Below the pieces are notes generated by a model that saw nothing but the letters and a program-made list of their open reading frames with translations, searched no databases and had not been told where the DNA came from. Position numbers and translations under genes: made by a program. A stretch of 64,000 bases of DNA from Guyanagaster necrorhizus (Eukaryota > Basidiomycota > Agaricomycetes > Agaricales > Physalacriaceae): the NCBI RefSeq assembly GCF_019112545.1, contig NW_025064883.1, positions 1,562,100 through 1,626,099 on the forward strand, in the 5' to 3' direction. This document shows positions 44,887 through 56,012 of the stretch, in pieces; position 1 is the stretch's first letter; every line of letters starts with the position of its first letter.

Positions 44887-47800
44887 TTACGGCTTCATCT
44901 TGATATTGCTTACAATCAATTGCTATAGAAAACATGCTCATCAGTAAATACACGGCTGTGAGCAACCGAGTGCGGACCTTGTAGCTCTGTACATCGCCCC
45001 TGAACTTTGTAACTGTTCCGTCGCCGCATACCCAAAGCTGGACGCAGCGTTGTCAGCTCTTGTTCAATAGCATAAACTTTGTCCCACCTCCTTCGCCACT
45101 GTTGTGATGAATCGCTCGTCGTGGGAGATAATGATAACACCTCCGTTCCACGAGTCCAGGGCAGTCATAAGAGCGTCAAGGCCCTGCAATATCTCAGATC
45201 AGACAACGGCCCAAACAGCATTGTAAGTACGAACCTCGATATCCAAGTGGTTAGTAGGCTATAATTACAATGAATCGTGAGCATGATAAAAACAAGAAAT
45301 AGAAATCCTACTTCATCCAATAGCAGTACGTGCGGTCGCTGAAGAGACAGCACTGCAAAGGCCACACGCGATTTTTGACCCCCACTGAGTGTTCCGATGA
45401 GCTGCAACCTGATTGGGTAGATCTCAGTGTTACCAGAAGGAGACCAGATGGAGTGTATCCTTACCCTGTCATCCCACTTATCTGGAAGTTGCCTAGATGC
45501 TGCCGATACTCTTGCTCCGTTTTACCCGGGAACTTCGATGCAAGGAATTGAACAGGCGACATCGCCGGATCGAGAGAATCGACGTGGTGCTGTGCGAAGT
45601 AACCGCTAAGAAAGATTCAGTGTCGAAGCCTAAAATCCGGAAGGGAAAGGAATACATTCGTAGCCTCCCATTCTGTGTGACATGACCAGAGAAGGGCCGC
45701 AATTCACCTGTCAAGACTTTGATGCTATTCGAAAGTCAGTTCCGTTGCCGCAAAACCGACGGGAGACCTGAAACCTACAGTGTTGACTTTCCACTACCAT
45801 TTGCTCCAACGATGGCAATCCGGGAGTCTAGCCCAACATCAATATTGACCCCCTTGAGGATGATCTTGTCAGGAGAGTAGCCAAATGTGACCTCATTCAT
45901 TTGAAGAACAGGCGGTGAGATCTTATCGGTCTCGGGGAACCTAACAGAGCCGTTATGATCGACGATGGAGGTATACCAAAAAGACGTACTTGAAACTCTC
46001 GGTCTCGTCGGCCTCTGGAGGTTCAAGTTCAGGCAGCTTTAGAACAGATGGGGTATCAAACACAAGCCATACTCCATACAGGTCAACTGACCTTTTCCAA
46101 AATCTTGATCCTGGATTGCGCCTGTGCAGCTAATACGGATTGATTGACTTTATCTTCTGGTCCAAGAACAGGTCAGACTTACCACGATTGGCATTATATC
46201 TCCACCTATCGATGAAGGCTTGAAGATGTTTCCGGTATTCCATCTGTGCGTCGTACTCCTTACGAAGGTTTTGATCACGCTCCGACTTTGTGGAATAAAA
46301 TTGCGTAAAGTTTCTGAATGCATCGTAAGTGTGAACAGTAGAAACACAGCCAAGAGCAAATGACCTGCCCTTTGTAGTAATCCAAGCGGCCTGAGTGCTG
46401 ATGAACAATGTCCGTGGCGATTGCATCCCTTAGGTTCCGTCAGCGAAAGAATGGAACTCCCGTGACGGAATGACTCACAAGAACGCGCGATCATGAGAAC
46501 TGGCACGCATCAGCCAATATATAAGTGACGTATACATACGCAATGTATTACTCACACGACAAGCAGTGTTCCCTGCCATGTCTGCAAGTAATCTTCGAGC
46601 CAAGCGAGGGCATTCAAATCAACTGCAACGGCGTCAGTGATGCCCACGTGGAGTATAATGGATCCACTTGCTGTGATTTGAAGGTTCATCTAGTAGTAAC
46701 AAAGCAGGCTAAACGAACAGAGTTGATAAATAGAATGATGAAACAGCATCAATGAACAACCACCTTGACAAAAAGTGCACGCGCCAGCGCCAGTCGCATA
46801 CTGTGGCAGGTTAAACCACTATCCAAAGTCTGTTTTACAGCAAGTAAGCTCACCGCCAACCGCCACTGAAAGATTTTGTTGGTCGTTGCTGGTCCGCTTC
46901 GTCAAATCCAAGGCCTAAGGGAAGAAAACAATCGGTCAAAGGCTAAGCATCATATAAGGGTATCCACTTGCCGGCTAACAAAGAAGCTGCCCTAGCAGGA
47001 CCACTTTCCGCATCCATGTCAGATAATCTGGCGTGTATATCAGCCAGTCGTGAAGATGTTTCTTCTCGGGCATCTTCGAATCGCTTGTCATCGCCTTCCG
47101 CTTCGAGTTCCGTCAATTTGGCGTTCAAGGCAGCCTCTTCTTTCAAGAGATGATCTCGCCAGACATCTGCCTTCAGAACCGAATCGATAGCGGCAGTGTC
47201 ATCCCCAATGATCTGGAAGACTCCAAGATTGATAACGGAACATGCACACATAAATTGTTGCGACTTACTTCTTGCTCCACGAACAGAATACTGATATGGG
47301 CCGGGATGGGAACCTCTCGCATCGCAATGTGTCGTAGCAATGTTGATTTACCCACACCTTGCGAACGTGGTCATGTTTAAGGTGTGGCCTCTGATGTAAG
47401 ACGTAACTCACCGTTCCGTCCAATGAGACCATACCGACGTCCATGAGCCAAAGTCAAAGTTGCGCCAGTGCTATACGGTTTCTAAGTTTTCTTGCAGACG
47501 AAAAAGCATCTTCAAGCATACAGAATACGATTTGACCCAAAATTGACGTCAATTGACGGGAGATGGATGTCGCGACTCTTGTTCTTTGAGCTGACGGCTT
47601 CCAAAGGATTGATCTGCGTCCCATTCAAATGAATATGTAGATGCTGTGAACAAACGATGCTATGCAAACCTTCATATACATCTCCTCGTATGTTTGCTTG
47701 GCGACAAGGTGTATTTGTTATTGCACATGAGTGATTGAGAGTGGGTAACACACCTGTTTCCGATGAGCATCCAACAGTTTAGATCCTTCATATAGATCCC

Positions 47801-48340
47801 TTCTTGCCCGCTTCTCAATCTTGGCCTGAGACATACACTATCAGTGTACATAGTAAAACCATCATGGGCTGTAACCGACCTTAAGTTTAGCTTCCTGCTT
47901 TTCAAGTTTCTTAACATCGACCCGAGATGCCCTGAGACACCAAAGTTGAACCAAGGCAAACGGGACGAGAAAGCGACACCAACGCACTTTCCCTTGTTGA
48001 TAGATTCTAAGTCAACCCCCTCAGAAAATGCTATAGTATTGGACATCTGGGCTTTGCTCATATCCATCACTTTATCCAGTTTCTGAAGCTTAGGCCCAGA
48101 CCTATTCTTGAGTCGTGCATTGAGTTGGTCTTCTAGGAGATCACCCAGCCGGTCCATGAGCTTCTCTAGTTTATCATCCTCGCCGCCAGAAAGAGATTCA
48201 AGAATGGTGCGCGCGACCTGAAGAACGTCTTCCTCTTCTCCAGCATCATCAACAAGATACCCAGACAGATACTGAACAATAACCTCCTCTGTGTCAGGAA
48301 AAACGTCGCGAATCTCTTCTGCAATGTCTTCGGATGACAT
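44887..48340 (-). CDS. GCN20: ABCF-type ATPase, GCN20/ABCF3-like
   Basis: A soluble protein with two ATP-binding cassettes and no membrane segments. GCN20 works with GCN1 on ribosomes to activate the eIF2-alpha kinase GCN2. The N-terminus (MSSEDIAEEIRDVFPDTEEVIVQ..., DDAGEEEDVLQ) matches the extended N-terminus of ABCF3/GCN20. Cassette 1 has GRNGVGKSTLL, SGGWRMRLALARALF and LLLLDEPSNH. Cassette 2 has GANGSGKSTL, LSGGQKSRVAFA and LLLDEPTNHLDIEGL; the linker has RWRYNANRAAQAQSRI. The last residues are NLIVSNIKMKP-like. Walker B segments lie on very small exons: 37 nt at 46672-46708 and 24 nt at 45235-45258. The intron after the 37-nt exon (46623-46671) has a GC donor. Start 48340. Confidence 0.9.
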
Positions 48341-48626
48341 CGATGGCTTTTTTGTGGATGGTGACGGAGAATGAAAATGTACGCCGGATAACCGGCAATG
48401 CCCGATCAATCTATTCTTAGTCAAACTTAGCAACCAGGCCATTCAGCCAAAATTCAGTATCAATCACAAACATATGCTCTGCACCGCATTGTATTTGATG
48501 TGATGACAGGTATAAATTCTATGCTTGTCCACAAGGCGTTTCATGAGGAGAAAGTTCCTTTTCTTGCTGGCCTGGCGCTTCATTTTCCTCTGCACATTCA
48601 TTCATTTGGTTCGGCTGCCTTCTTCC
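48341..48626. promoter_or_regulatory. Divergent promoter region
   Basis: 286 bp between the ABCF3 start (-) and the membrane-protein start (+), so both promoters should lie here. An in-frame upstream ATG near 48500-48570 would extend the membrane protein with an extra basic N-terminus. I prefer the ATG at 48627 because it gives a clean signal peptide. Confidence 0.5.
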
Positions 48627-50038
48627 ATGCGTCCTCTTCTATGTTCGCTTTCGCTCACTCTTTTCTTCTCATCCGCTTGGGCTACTCTAGTCACTGTGAC
48701 TGTTGACGACCAGAATGGCGACCCCACAAATACTGTACTTTATACTCCTCAAGAGGCCTGGGCTGTCAACAGTCCTTGCAATGAATGTGACGCTCAAGTT
48801 AACGCGTCCAAAGCATATGATGAGACATGGCATGTCGGTAAATTTGTACGTGTTCATCTTCTGTTTCTATTACAAACGATCTCATTGCAGTGCGGTGACA
48901 CAGAATAACAAAAGCACATCGGTGCTCTACGCATCGTATTCGTTCTTTGGTGCGTAAAAACGGCGGTTGTACTATAATTGGTGCTTAAAACCAATGCTTT
49001 AGGTAGCGCGGTCTACGTCAAGTGTATTCTTGCACTCACTGCCGAACATCCGACGTTTGTTTCTCGCTATCTAATAAGACGCGTGAATTGATCAGTCCTG
49101 GTTCATAGAGGAAGAAGTGATATGACTTTCTTCATAGATGGTATTCAAGCAGGTACCTACAGCTCAGAACCGGATCCATCCGGTCAAGGCTACGAGTACA
49201 ATGTCACCGTGTTTGCCCACGAGGGCTTGTCTTCCGGTAGCCACAATATTCAAATCCAAAGCGGTCATATGGGAGATAATACATCTTTGATCCTCTTGGA
49301 CTCTATCATCTATTCGTAAGCATAACTTGGTACTTCCATATGATACTATGTCTTAAGTTGATTATCAGCTACGATGATGATGAACAGAGTACAACATCTC
49401 AGTCTGTTGCCGTGCCTAGTCTGACATCAAATTCTTCGGGCGCGCTCAACAATGCCACTGCCAGCTCGTCTGCAACCCGTAGAAAGACTATCGAGTATGT
49501 CTTAGGGACGCTGGGTGGCGCGCTTGTTATAGGACTCACATTTTATATCTACCTGAGGTGGAGGAGGAAGGGCACCCATATCCTTCCGATAACAAAAGAT
49601 GGACCTGGCTTTGATGGGCCCTCGAATCAAAGCCAGCATCTTTCTGGCTTTGCGCGGCTTCGACGCCATCATCACTCGTACAGCTTCAACCCCAATCTTC
49701 TTGTACGAAAGACAGTCAGTAAGCCCGTCAACGTCATGACGATGTATGACCCCCGCCATCGCCCCCCACCCCTCCATGCAGAATTCCTCAATACGCAGGA
49801 TAACGGCATCGTTTCACCGTTTCCTTCGGGCATTTCTTCCGAAGATTACAACTGGCTGCTCTCCGTCCAACAGTGGCGCAGACAAACATATGAAGAAACG
49901 GCAGACGTTGTCTCGCCGGGACTCCCAGATTTGTCGGAGGAGCTTTCTAGTTACTATGAAGACGCAACGGAGTCCTACCGCACCAAGCCTCCACCGAGGC
50001 CGCGGCCGCCGCGACGCTTCACCGTCATGAATGGATGA
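48627..50038 (+). CDS. Single-pass membrane protein with extracellular beta domain
   Basis: Five exons (48627-48833, 48904-48949, 49003-49054, 49109-49315, 49369-50038), 393 aa. A signal peptide (MRPLLCSLSLTLFFSSAWA) is followed by an extracellular domain of ~190 residues (TVTVDDQNGD, CNECDAQVNASKAYDETWH, SDMTFFIDGIQAGTYS, ILLDSIIYSYDDDE). A Ser/Thr-rich stalk with N-glycosylation sites (NSS, NAT) follows. One membrane helix (VLGTLGGALVIGLTFYIYL) is closed by Arg/Lys. The cytoplasmic tail has PPPLHAEF and a Pro/Arg-rich end. This architecture is very common in Agaricomycetes; functions are unknown. A surface-sensing role is inference. Exon joins 1-2 and 3-4 were chosen to keep the frame open and restore family-like strands. 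Confidence 0.8.
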
Positions 50039-50347
50039 CCGTGACCGTGATCGATACGTGTTCCGGTAGGTCTGCTTTTTTTGTTGTCATGTCTAGCATC
50101 TCTCATTGCAAGGCCTTTGTATATATATACTCTCAGAAACTACCCAGTCAAAGGTTAATCGTATTGAATTGCTATACATGATTTAACTATCCAAGATTTC
50201 ATAGTGCACCTACACTAAGGCACCTAAAGATTAGATTTGTTTTTTATTCGTATTATTTCCCAATCCTCCATAGTAGAATCGCTGACGACGGACGCCCAAA
50301 AACCATGAAGCTCTGCATGGAATGTGAAACTTGAAAATGATGTTGTT
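50039..50347. other. Convergent 3' region
   Basis: 309 bp between the stops of the single-pass membrane protein and the DUF7704 gene. AT-rich, with a TATATATA run near 50120; nothing coding seen. Confidence 0.5.
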
Positions 50348-51030
50348 TCAGAGATATGCGCACCTGACCAAGAATAAGAACATGGTAAATGTGATATTAC
50401 CGTGCGTAGTTGCGTTCCAGGCAGCAGGGCTATATCTAAGTCCGTCGCCAATGCCAAGGAACGAGGTGAAGATACTTCGTCGGAGTATGAGTAACAACTG
50501 TCCGGAAAGGAAGGCCAACCTTACTGGGATAACTAGACGATAGAACATTATTCAGTCAGGATAATACGCGTGTGTAGATTTGAAATTCTACTTACATCGG
50601 CGACGGCCAAACAGAACAAAAGAGATCCAACAAGTCGTTCTTGTAGTTGTGGGTCTTTTGGGACTGCGTTCCTGATGGTGCGAAACACCACCGTGGATAT
50701 CATGCCCAGAAGTAAATAGCCTAGAGGGTGATTAGCTCTCTCCTACGGACCCTAGCGCAACAGACAATTTCCAAGCTGCCATACAGCAAGTTTTGAACGA
50801 GCGTCCAGAGATTGTAGCGGTTCAGACGTAGGAGTCGGAATCAATTCATGATAAAACCAAGCGGCTCCCGGGAAGGTTAGAATCATGGCTGCAGGAATCA
50901 TAGTAGACACTTCAAGATGGTCGGTCAGTAAATGCAGGGATCGAAGCGAAAGTTGGAACTGACTGGGTTCCAAATAGAGAAATAGAAATTTATAAAAGCC
51001 GGTCAAAGCAGGAAAGTCGACGTCCACCAT
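50348..51030 (-). CDS. DUF7704-type small membrane protein
   Basis: Three exons on the minus strand (51030-50766, 50720-50592, 50532-50348), 192 aa. The order of motifs fits the fungal DUF7704 family: ALTGFYKFLFLYLEP at the N-terminus, FPGAAWFYHELIP, RSKLAVWQLGNCYLLLGM, VFRTIRNAVPKDPQLQERLVGSLLFCLAVAD, GLRYSPAAWNATTHGN and a final LFLVRCAYL. About four hydrophobic segments suggest a four-helix membrane protein. No function is established for the family. It shares a 91-bp start-to-start gap with the CofD-like gene. The exon 2-3 join (donor GTAGAA) is less certain than the first. Confidence 0.8.
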
Positions 51031-51121
51031 GGTCGAACGATAGAAGTCGGCAACGTGGCTGTCGTTCCACAGAATGGGATGATGATCGGGCCGATGTTCC
51101 AACACTACCATTACCACTTCC
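51031..51121. promoter_or_regulatory. 91-bp bidirectional promoter
   Basis: Only 91 bases separate the ATG of the DUF7704 gene (-) from the ATG of the CofD/YvcK-like gene (+). Both core promoters and both 5' UTRs must fit here or overlap the coding regions, unless one gene starts at a downstream ATG. Confidence 0.55.
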
Positions 51122-53051
51122 ATGTATCATGGAAATAGACAAAGTCTGCATCTCAAAGTTCAGAGTTCTGGAACGAATAGTCCTGGATCCTCTGTGTTTG
51201 ACTTGCCAGTGACGGCCTCGCAGGAGAGATATCAGACTTCCACGCCAGCATCAGCAAGTAATACGCCAGCGGCATCAACACAAGACGCTTTGTCGACGAC
51301 CTCCTTTGTCGTAATCTCGGGCGGCACTGGCGGTAATTCAATATGCTCTGCCTTTGGAAATGCGTGCTACATCCTTCCTGTCTCTGACAACGGCGGTTCG
51401 TCCAGTGAGATAATACGCGTCCTCGGAGGGCCTTCGATAGGTATGGCTGGTAATGAACGGCTTTCATCGGGTGTTCAGTATCTTATAGGCGATATAAGGT
51501 CTCGATTGATTCGCCTTATCCCTTCCGCTCCCACTTCATCTCCATTGGACGCCATCCGCAACCTTCTCGCTTACCGTCTACCTGCGCATTATACGGAACG
51601 GCAAGCACGTGAAGAGTGGAGAGAGATTGTCGAAGGCCGAAGCCTTTTATGGCAGGGTATTCCGAACGATAGAAAGGAAACCATACGCGGTATTGTGTCT
51701 CTTCTTTTATGCGAGTAAACCGCGTGGTAGCTAAATGTTGATTATAGGCTTTCTCGTTTACTTTGAAAGTGAGCTCCTCAAACGAGCGCACAAGAATTTT
51801 AACTTTGTTAACGGAAGGTGCGCCAAATGCTGTCTTCTAGGATGCACCAAGCCCGACTCAGCTATACAGCATCGGTAATTACTTTTTAGCTGCCGCACAA
51901 GGATTTTTCAGATCGCTTCCCTCTGCAATATTCCTCTTTTCTTCCATCACAAACAGCCAGGCCAATATATTGCCGGTGGTTGTGACAAACCATACAGTTA
52001 CTATCGCCGCAGAGTTAGTCAGTGTGCTAGCTGTCTGCGTCTACTCGCATCTAACATGTCACCACGGACAGGACAATGGAGAAAGGCTCGTCGGACAATG
52101 CGAGATATCGCATCCAGTAGCCTCTGTAGCTCCGTCGATCAATTTTACTGAAGCTGATTCATGGTCACCAGAAGACGGTCTTGAGACCCAACGTCAGAAC
52201 GTCATGTTTGAGCCACAAGGAAAGGATTCTTATAAACCTTTGGCCTCAAGGATATCCAGTCAGTTTTATTTTAGCGGATAATTCCATTTCGCAATCTCAC
52301 GTGTCGGTCCGTAGAGCTATTTTATATTAATGCATACGGCATGGAAATTCATCCTTCGCCTAACCCGGACTATATATCAAGTCTATCTTCGCACAATGTT
52401 CTAGTTTTCTCCTGCGGTTCTCTTTGGACGAGGTTCGGCAGATACTAACTGATATTTTTAGTCGCTGACCTATAATTACCTTAGTATCATCCCATGCCTA
52501 TCTCTACGCGGAGTCGCAACGGCCATCGCACAATCACGTACGCTGAAGGCTAAGATTCTCCTGCGTGAGTCCACTCATAACTATGGTAACTCACCCGTTA
52601 ACTTTACAGATAAGTAAACACCAAGAACGATAGAGAAACGGATGGGTACAGTGCGGAAGACTACATCCTGTAAGTGCTCATCTTCTCCAGCCGTTGCCTT
52701 TAGCCATTGATAAATGCTGGATCAGCGCTATATCACGTACTCTGAATGCACCATACCAACATCGGTCTTATGGTCTGGGTAGCGCCAGCACGATCTACCC
52801 GGTTTCTGCTTTCATCACTGATCTTGTTTACCTTGAAGGAACAGACATCCATGTAAACATTGATCGAATAACGGTGCGTTCCTTCTCTAATTTAGAACAC
52901 AACGATCTCATTTGGCACATATCTGCGATCATCGTAGGCATTGGGCGTCAGGTGCAGCCGAGTTCGTTCAGAAGCTGGGGTTACCGATCCGAAGTACGAC
53001 GCAGCTTGCGTCAGGAAGGCAATCGATGTTATTCTCGCGAGGTCCGAATGA
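51122..53051 (+). CDS. CofD/YvcK-family protein (UPF0052, yeast YNL011C-like)
   Basis: A multi-exon gene. After a Ser/Thr-rich N-terminus comes the nucleotide/sugar-binding fold start FVVISGGTGGNSICSAF, then ILPVSDNGGSSSEIIRVLGGPSIG joined across a 47-nt intron to DIRSRLIRLIP. Further along are YRLPAHYTERQAREEW, IRGFLVYFESELLKRA, FNFVNGSIGNYFLA, SINFTEADSW, ADYILAISRTLN-like, FITDLVYLEGTDIHVN, and ITALGVRC...KYDAACVRKAIDVILARSE. This matches the fungal branch of the 2-phospho-L-lactate transferase CofD / gluconeogenesis factor YvcK superfamily. Fungi do not make coenzyme F420, so the bacterial CofD reaction is unlikely; the true function is unknown. The stop is at 53049-53051. Confidence 0.85.
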
Positions 53052-54050
53052 CCGCTGGGTTGCGTCTGGCGATTCTGTGGCGATTCAGCGATCTCTTCCT
53101 CTATTCTCAATTCTCAGAGACGGTGGAAAAGGGCCTATCGATTTGACCGTGGACCGGGAGGCTGGGATACTACCCTTGTACGGAAAGTGTACGGTTAATG
53201 TTTACTCGATGCGTGGTTCTTCATCATTGGGGAATGAGTATCCGGGGTCGTTTCCACATCTTAGGCCCATTTAACATATTACGCCCAGTGACTGGCGAAA
53301 GATATTCAGGTACCAAATCGCATTCCTGTTCTCTAATTATCAGGCGGGGAAACTTGACTTTAATGGAACAGGTGATGCAGAGGGACAGTCTCGCTTCTAA
53401 TCCCGTATACTTGATGGACTGTACGGAGGTAGACTAACCACAAGTTGTACTTAGAGCTATGTTGTGAGTACCTACCTCTCATACTTTCGTACCAGCCTAA
53501 TTATCCTTAACATCCCTCGAACATTCTAAAATTCGGGTGCTTGACTGAATTACCCCCTGAGTCCCCGGCAGACAGAATCATGAAAGCTGCTTTGAAGCCT
53601 ATTGGAAAGCCTTCAGCCATAATCCTTTCTTCGTAGCCCTTCAGTATAAGTGGTACATATTCGGTAGCTTCTCCCTTGTTGGTATAGCCTGAGCTGTTCT
53701 CTATGAGCCTTCACCGCGTTTCGGACTGCTCTTCGTTTTCTTTGCCGTCAACGACTGGTCCAGGCATAAACCGCCCACCACCCTTTTTTCCGACCAATTA
53801 TTTGCCGACCACTGGACATACTTCTCACACAAGTACCCGACTTCAATTCACGTCAAACTTGTTTACTTTGCTGGTCTCTTGAGATTTCTAACTGCGTCTG
53901 CGCTATTCCGCCTTGTGCCAATAACTCCGTTTATCCTAAATGGTTCGGACATAATCGGAGTTGCGCACCTCGAAACTGGAGACAGGTCTGTAGACTTTCT
54001 CGAATCATGGCGCATGGCTCCTGGCGACTACATCTGGTTTTCATAGTCAA
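53052..54050 (+). pseudogene. Interrupted membrane-protein-like reading frame
   Basis: After the CofD stop, one coding-like frame continues: GDSVAIQRSLPLFSILRDGG, LPLYGKCTVNVYSMRG, then TAA (near 53273), then DWRKIFRYQIAFLFSNYQAG, another TAA (near 53398). After an AG acceptor near 53572 it reads SHNPFFVALQYKWYIFGSFSLVGIA, a TGA, and AVLYEPSPRFGLLFVFFAV...KLVYFAGLLRFLTASALFRL. Hydrophobic helices and uniform composition suggest one former gene with three in-frame stops. I do not recognise the family. Unrecognised introns around the stops are the main alternative. Confidence 0.4.
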
Positions 54051-55068
54051 GGCAGATAACATTATACTCTGTCGACTGTTCTGTATCTGCCTGCCGTTGC
54101 TCTGAAGTAAGCAAGAAGCCAATACTAAGTCTTCGACTCCCGCTGTTCAGTAGGCTTCCGCTAGGATACTTCTCTAGAACGTGGCATTAGGGAGACTGTA
54201 TTGACCCCAGTTACTCATTGCCCGACTCTGCCGGTCAAGCGATTGCACTTGGCCGCGAAAGAATTGACGAAGCACAAGATGTCTAATTCAATCATGGAGT
54301 CAGTACTTTTTGCGATTTGCTACAAGCATCTCGGTGAAAATGGCGACACTGGGGCTCCGAGTCCGACACGTTGTGCTTTCTGTGTTCGCCATCCTTACTT
54401 GATCCCACAATCCAGCCAATCTGGCTAATCATCGTATCCGATTATCTGCCCTGTATACTGCCCGCGCTGTCAAAAAAATGTATATATTTCATCCGACTGA
54501 CGCTCCTTCATATCGCGCAAGTATATTGCGGAACTTGTGTGGGGTACTGACTGACCTAGGGTTCGACTAGCTTCTTCATTCCCTACCCGCGAAGTAATGA
54601 GGTAAAAGCGTAGTCTCGTATTCGCATTGGGTCGGCGAGAGACCGTACGAGTGCATGCATGTGATACGCGAGAATGAATCCAGAATGATGGGGAACGATG
54701 GAAAGCATAGGTGACAGCCGATGACAGGGAAAGTTTATGTACATATCTGGTTTATTTTAGGATCGAACTCCCATATGCTACCTATCCTGACTACGACTCG
54801 TTGACGGCAAGATAAAGTAAAAATTTCTCCTTGGGCCACAGCTGGTTGCCAGCCTCAGACCATTACCACGACTAGCGACAGAGATGCCTAGTCCCTTGGG
54901 GGGTATCGCGGTAGATGCAGAGTGGAGTGCTGCCGACGGCAAAGACAGACCAGAATTCGTTATTTTCCCCTCAGGTCTCGTCTCGATCGCATATCATATT
55001 GGCCAAGACTGATCGACACTGTGCTGCCCCTAGACAATGACTTCCGTACTCAGCACTTACCTCCGCCA
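54051..55068. other. Spacer with a 42-codon upstream ORF
   Basis: About 1 kb without a recognisable gene. An ATG at 54884 opens a 42-codon frame (MPSPLGGIAV..., stop near 55012) just upstream of the WWWW-protein start. It could be an upstream ORF in that gene's leader. Confidence 0.4.
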
Positions 55069-55859
55069 ATGGTAAAGGCCAGCGAGCATAACCTCGACTC
55101 TTTCCCCTACGACCTTTCCTTTCGCCTACCCACACATTCTGCCCTTTCAAAACCCGCTATCGTTGTCGAAAACGCGAACGGAATCCACATACATGTCGAC
55201 AATGTCCCAGAGTCGCTGATGAGCAGCATACAGAGCACCGTGACAAGCTCGTCTGCCGCAGATGATTCCCATACCGAAAGTCCATATGCCCCGTCAGAAA
55301 CTTCACCTATCGCAATCAAGAACCGCAGCGTCCGGTTTCGTTCTAGAGTTCGCATCACCTCTGGGCTCCCCCGCCGGCACGCAACAGCGGATAGAATAAC
55401 CCCGGATTCATCTCTATCCAGCTCTCCTTCGTCATCTATCTCTGCCCCATTGCGTTGCAGCGAACATGACGTGAATACCGACAGCTCGCCTTGGGGCCCT
55501 TTGGGGCAGCGCGTCAAGCATATGGTGCAGAGACCCTCTCGGCGTGCCGGCCAACGACAGATTGCCTCCAGAGGCATCTATCCCAACGAGCGGTCACCTC
55601 TTGTGCCTTCGAGACGGTCCCTCGAAGAGGATGAGCACTACAATTATTTTGCATATCTGGATGATGAGACCCGTCTCAACCGCGAGATTGACCTCGCATT
55701 CGGGACATGGCCCGGTCGGCTGCTAAATCGACATGTATGTCGCCTACACTACTTTTTCTACTCTCTGACTCACCGTACGTTCACAAGTGGTGGTGGTGGC
55801 ACATAGAGCCTATCTTATGCTGCATCTGCATCGGGCTGGAGGAAGAGGAACAACGGTGA
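55069..55859 (+). CDS. Basidiomycete protein with C-terminal WWWW-Cys tail, function unknown
   Basis: Two exons (55069-55734, 55788-55859), 245 aa. The first ~160 residues are Ser/Pro/Thr-rich with a basic patch (RSVRFRSRVRITSG). A region with NERSPLV and EDDEHYNYF-like acidic sequence follows. The conserved end is IDLAFGTWPGRLLNRHWWWWHIEPILCCICIGLEEEEQR: four Trp, a CC-x-C cluster and an acidic tail. I remember similar proteins as unnamed and conserved across Agaricomycetes. The Trp/Cys end looks like a membrane-association or palmitoylation site, which is inference. The 53-nt intron splits exactly before the Trp run; without it the protein would lack the whole conserved tail. Confidence 0.75.
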
Positions 55860-56012
55860 CTCTTTTGATGGCGGGTCTAGCTGCTTTCAAGTATGTGTAT
55901 CCACTAGTAGACATGAATTTGCTGTACTCTTCATTCTTGGTTACTTATCTTTTGCCCAATTCGTATAGGTTTCATTTGGCTGGACAGGTGTCTAGGTATA
56001 ATACATGCCGTT

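Noticed and set aside
51122..53051. CofD-like gene as evidence for coenzyme F420 synthesis
   Set aside because: Fungi are not known to make F420, and no other cof genes are present; the fungal branch is better treated as a family of unknown function.
52912..53274. Plus-strand 120-aa frame overlapping the last exon of the CofD-like gene as a separate gene
   Set aside because: Its first third only overlaps the CofD exon in another frame; the informative part begins after the CofD stop and is reported as an interrupted frame instead.
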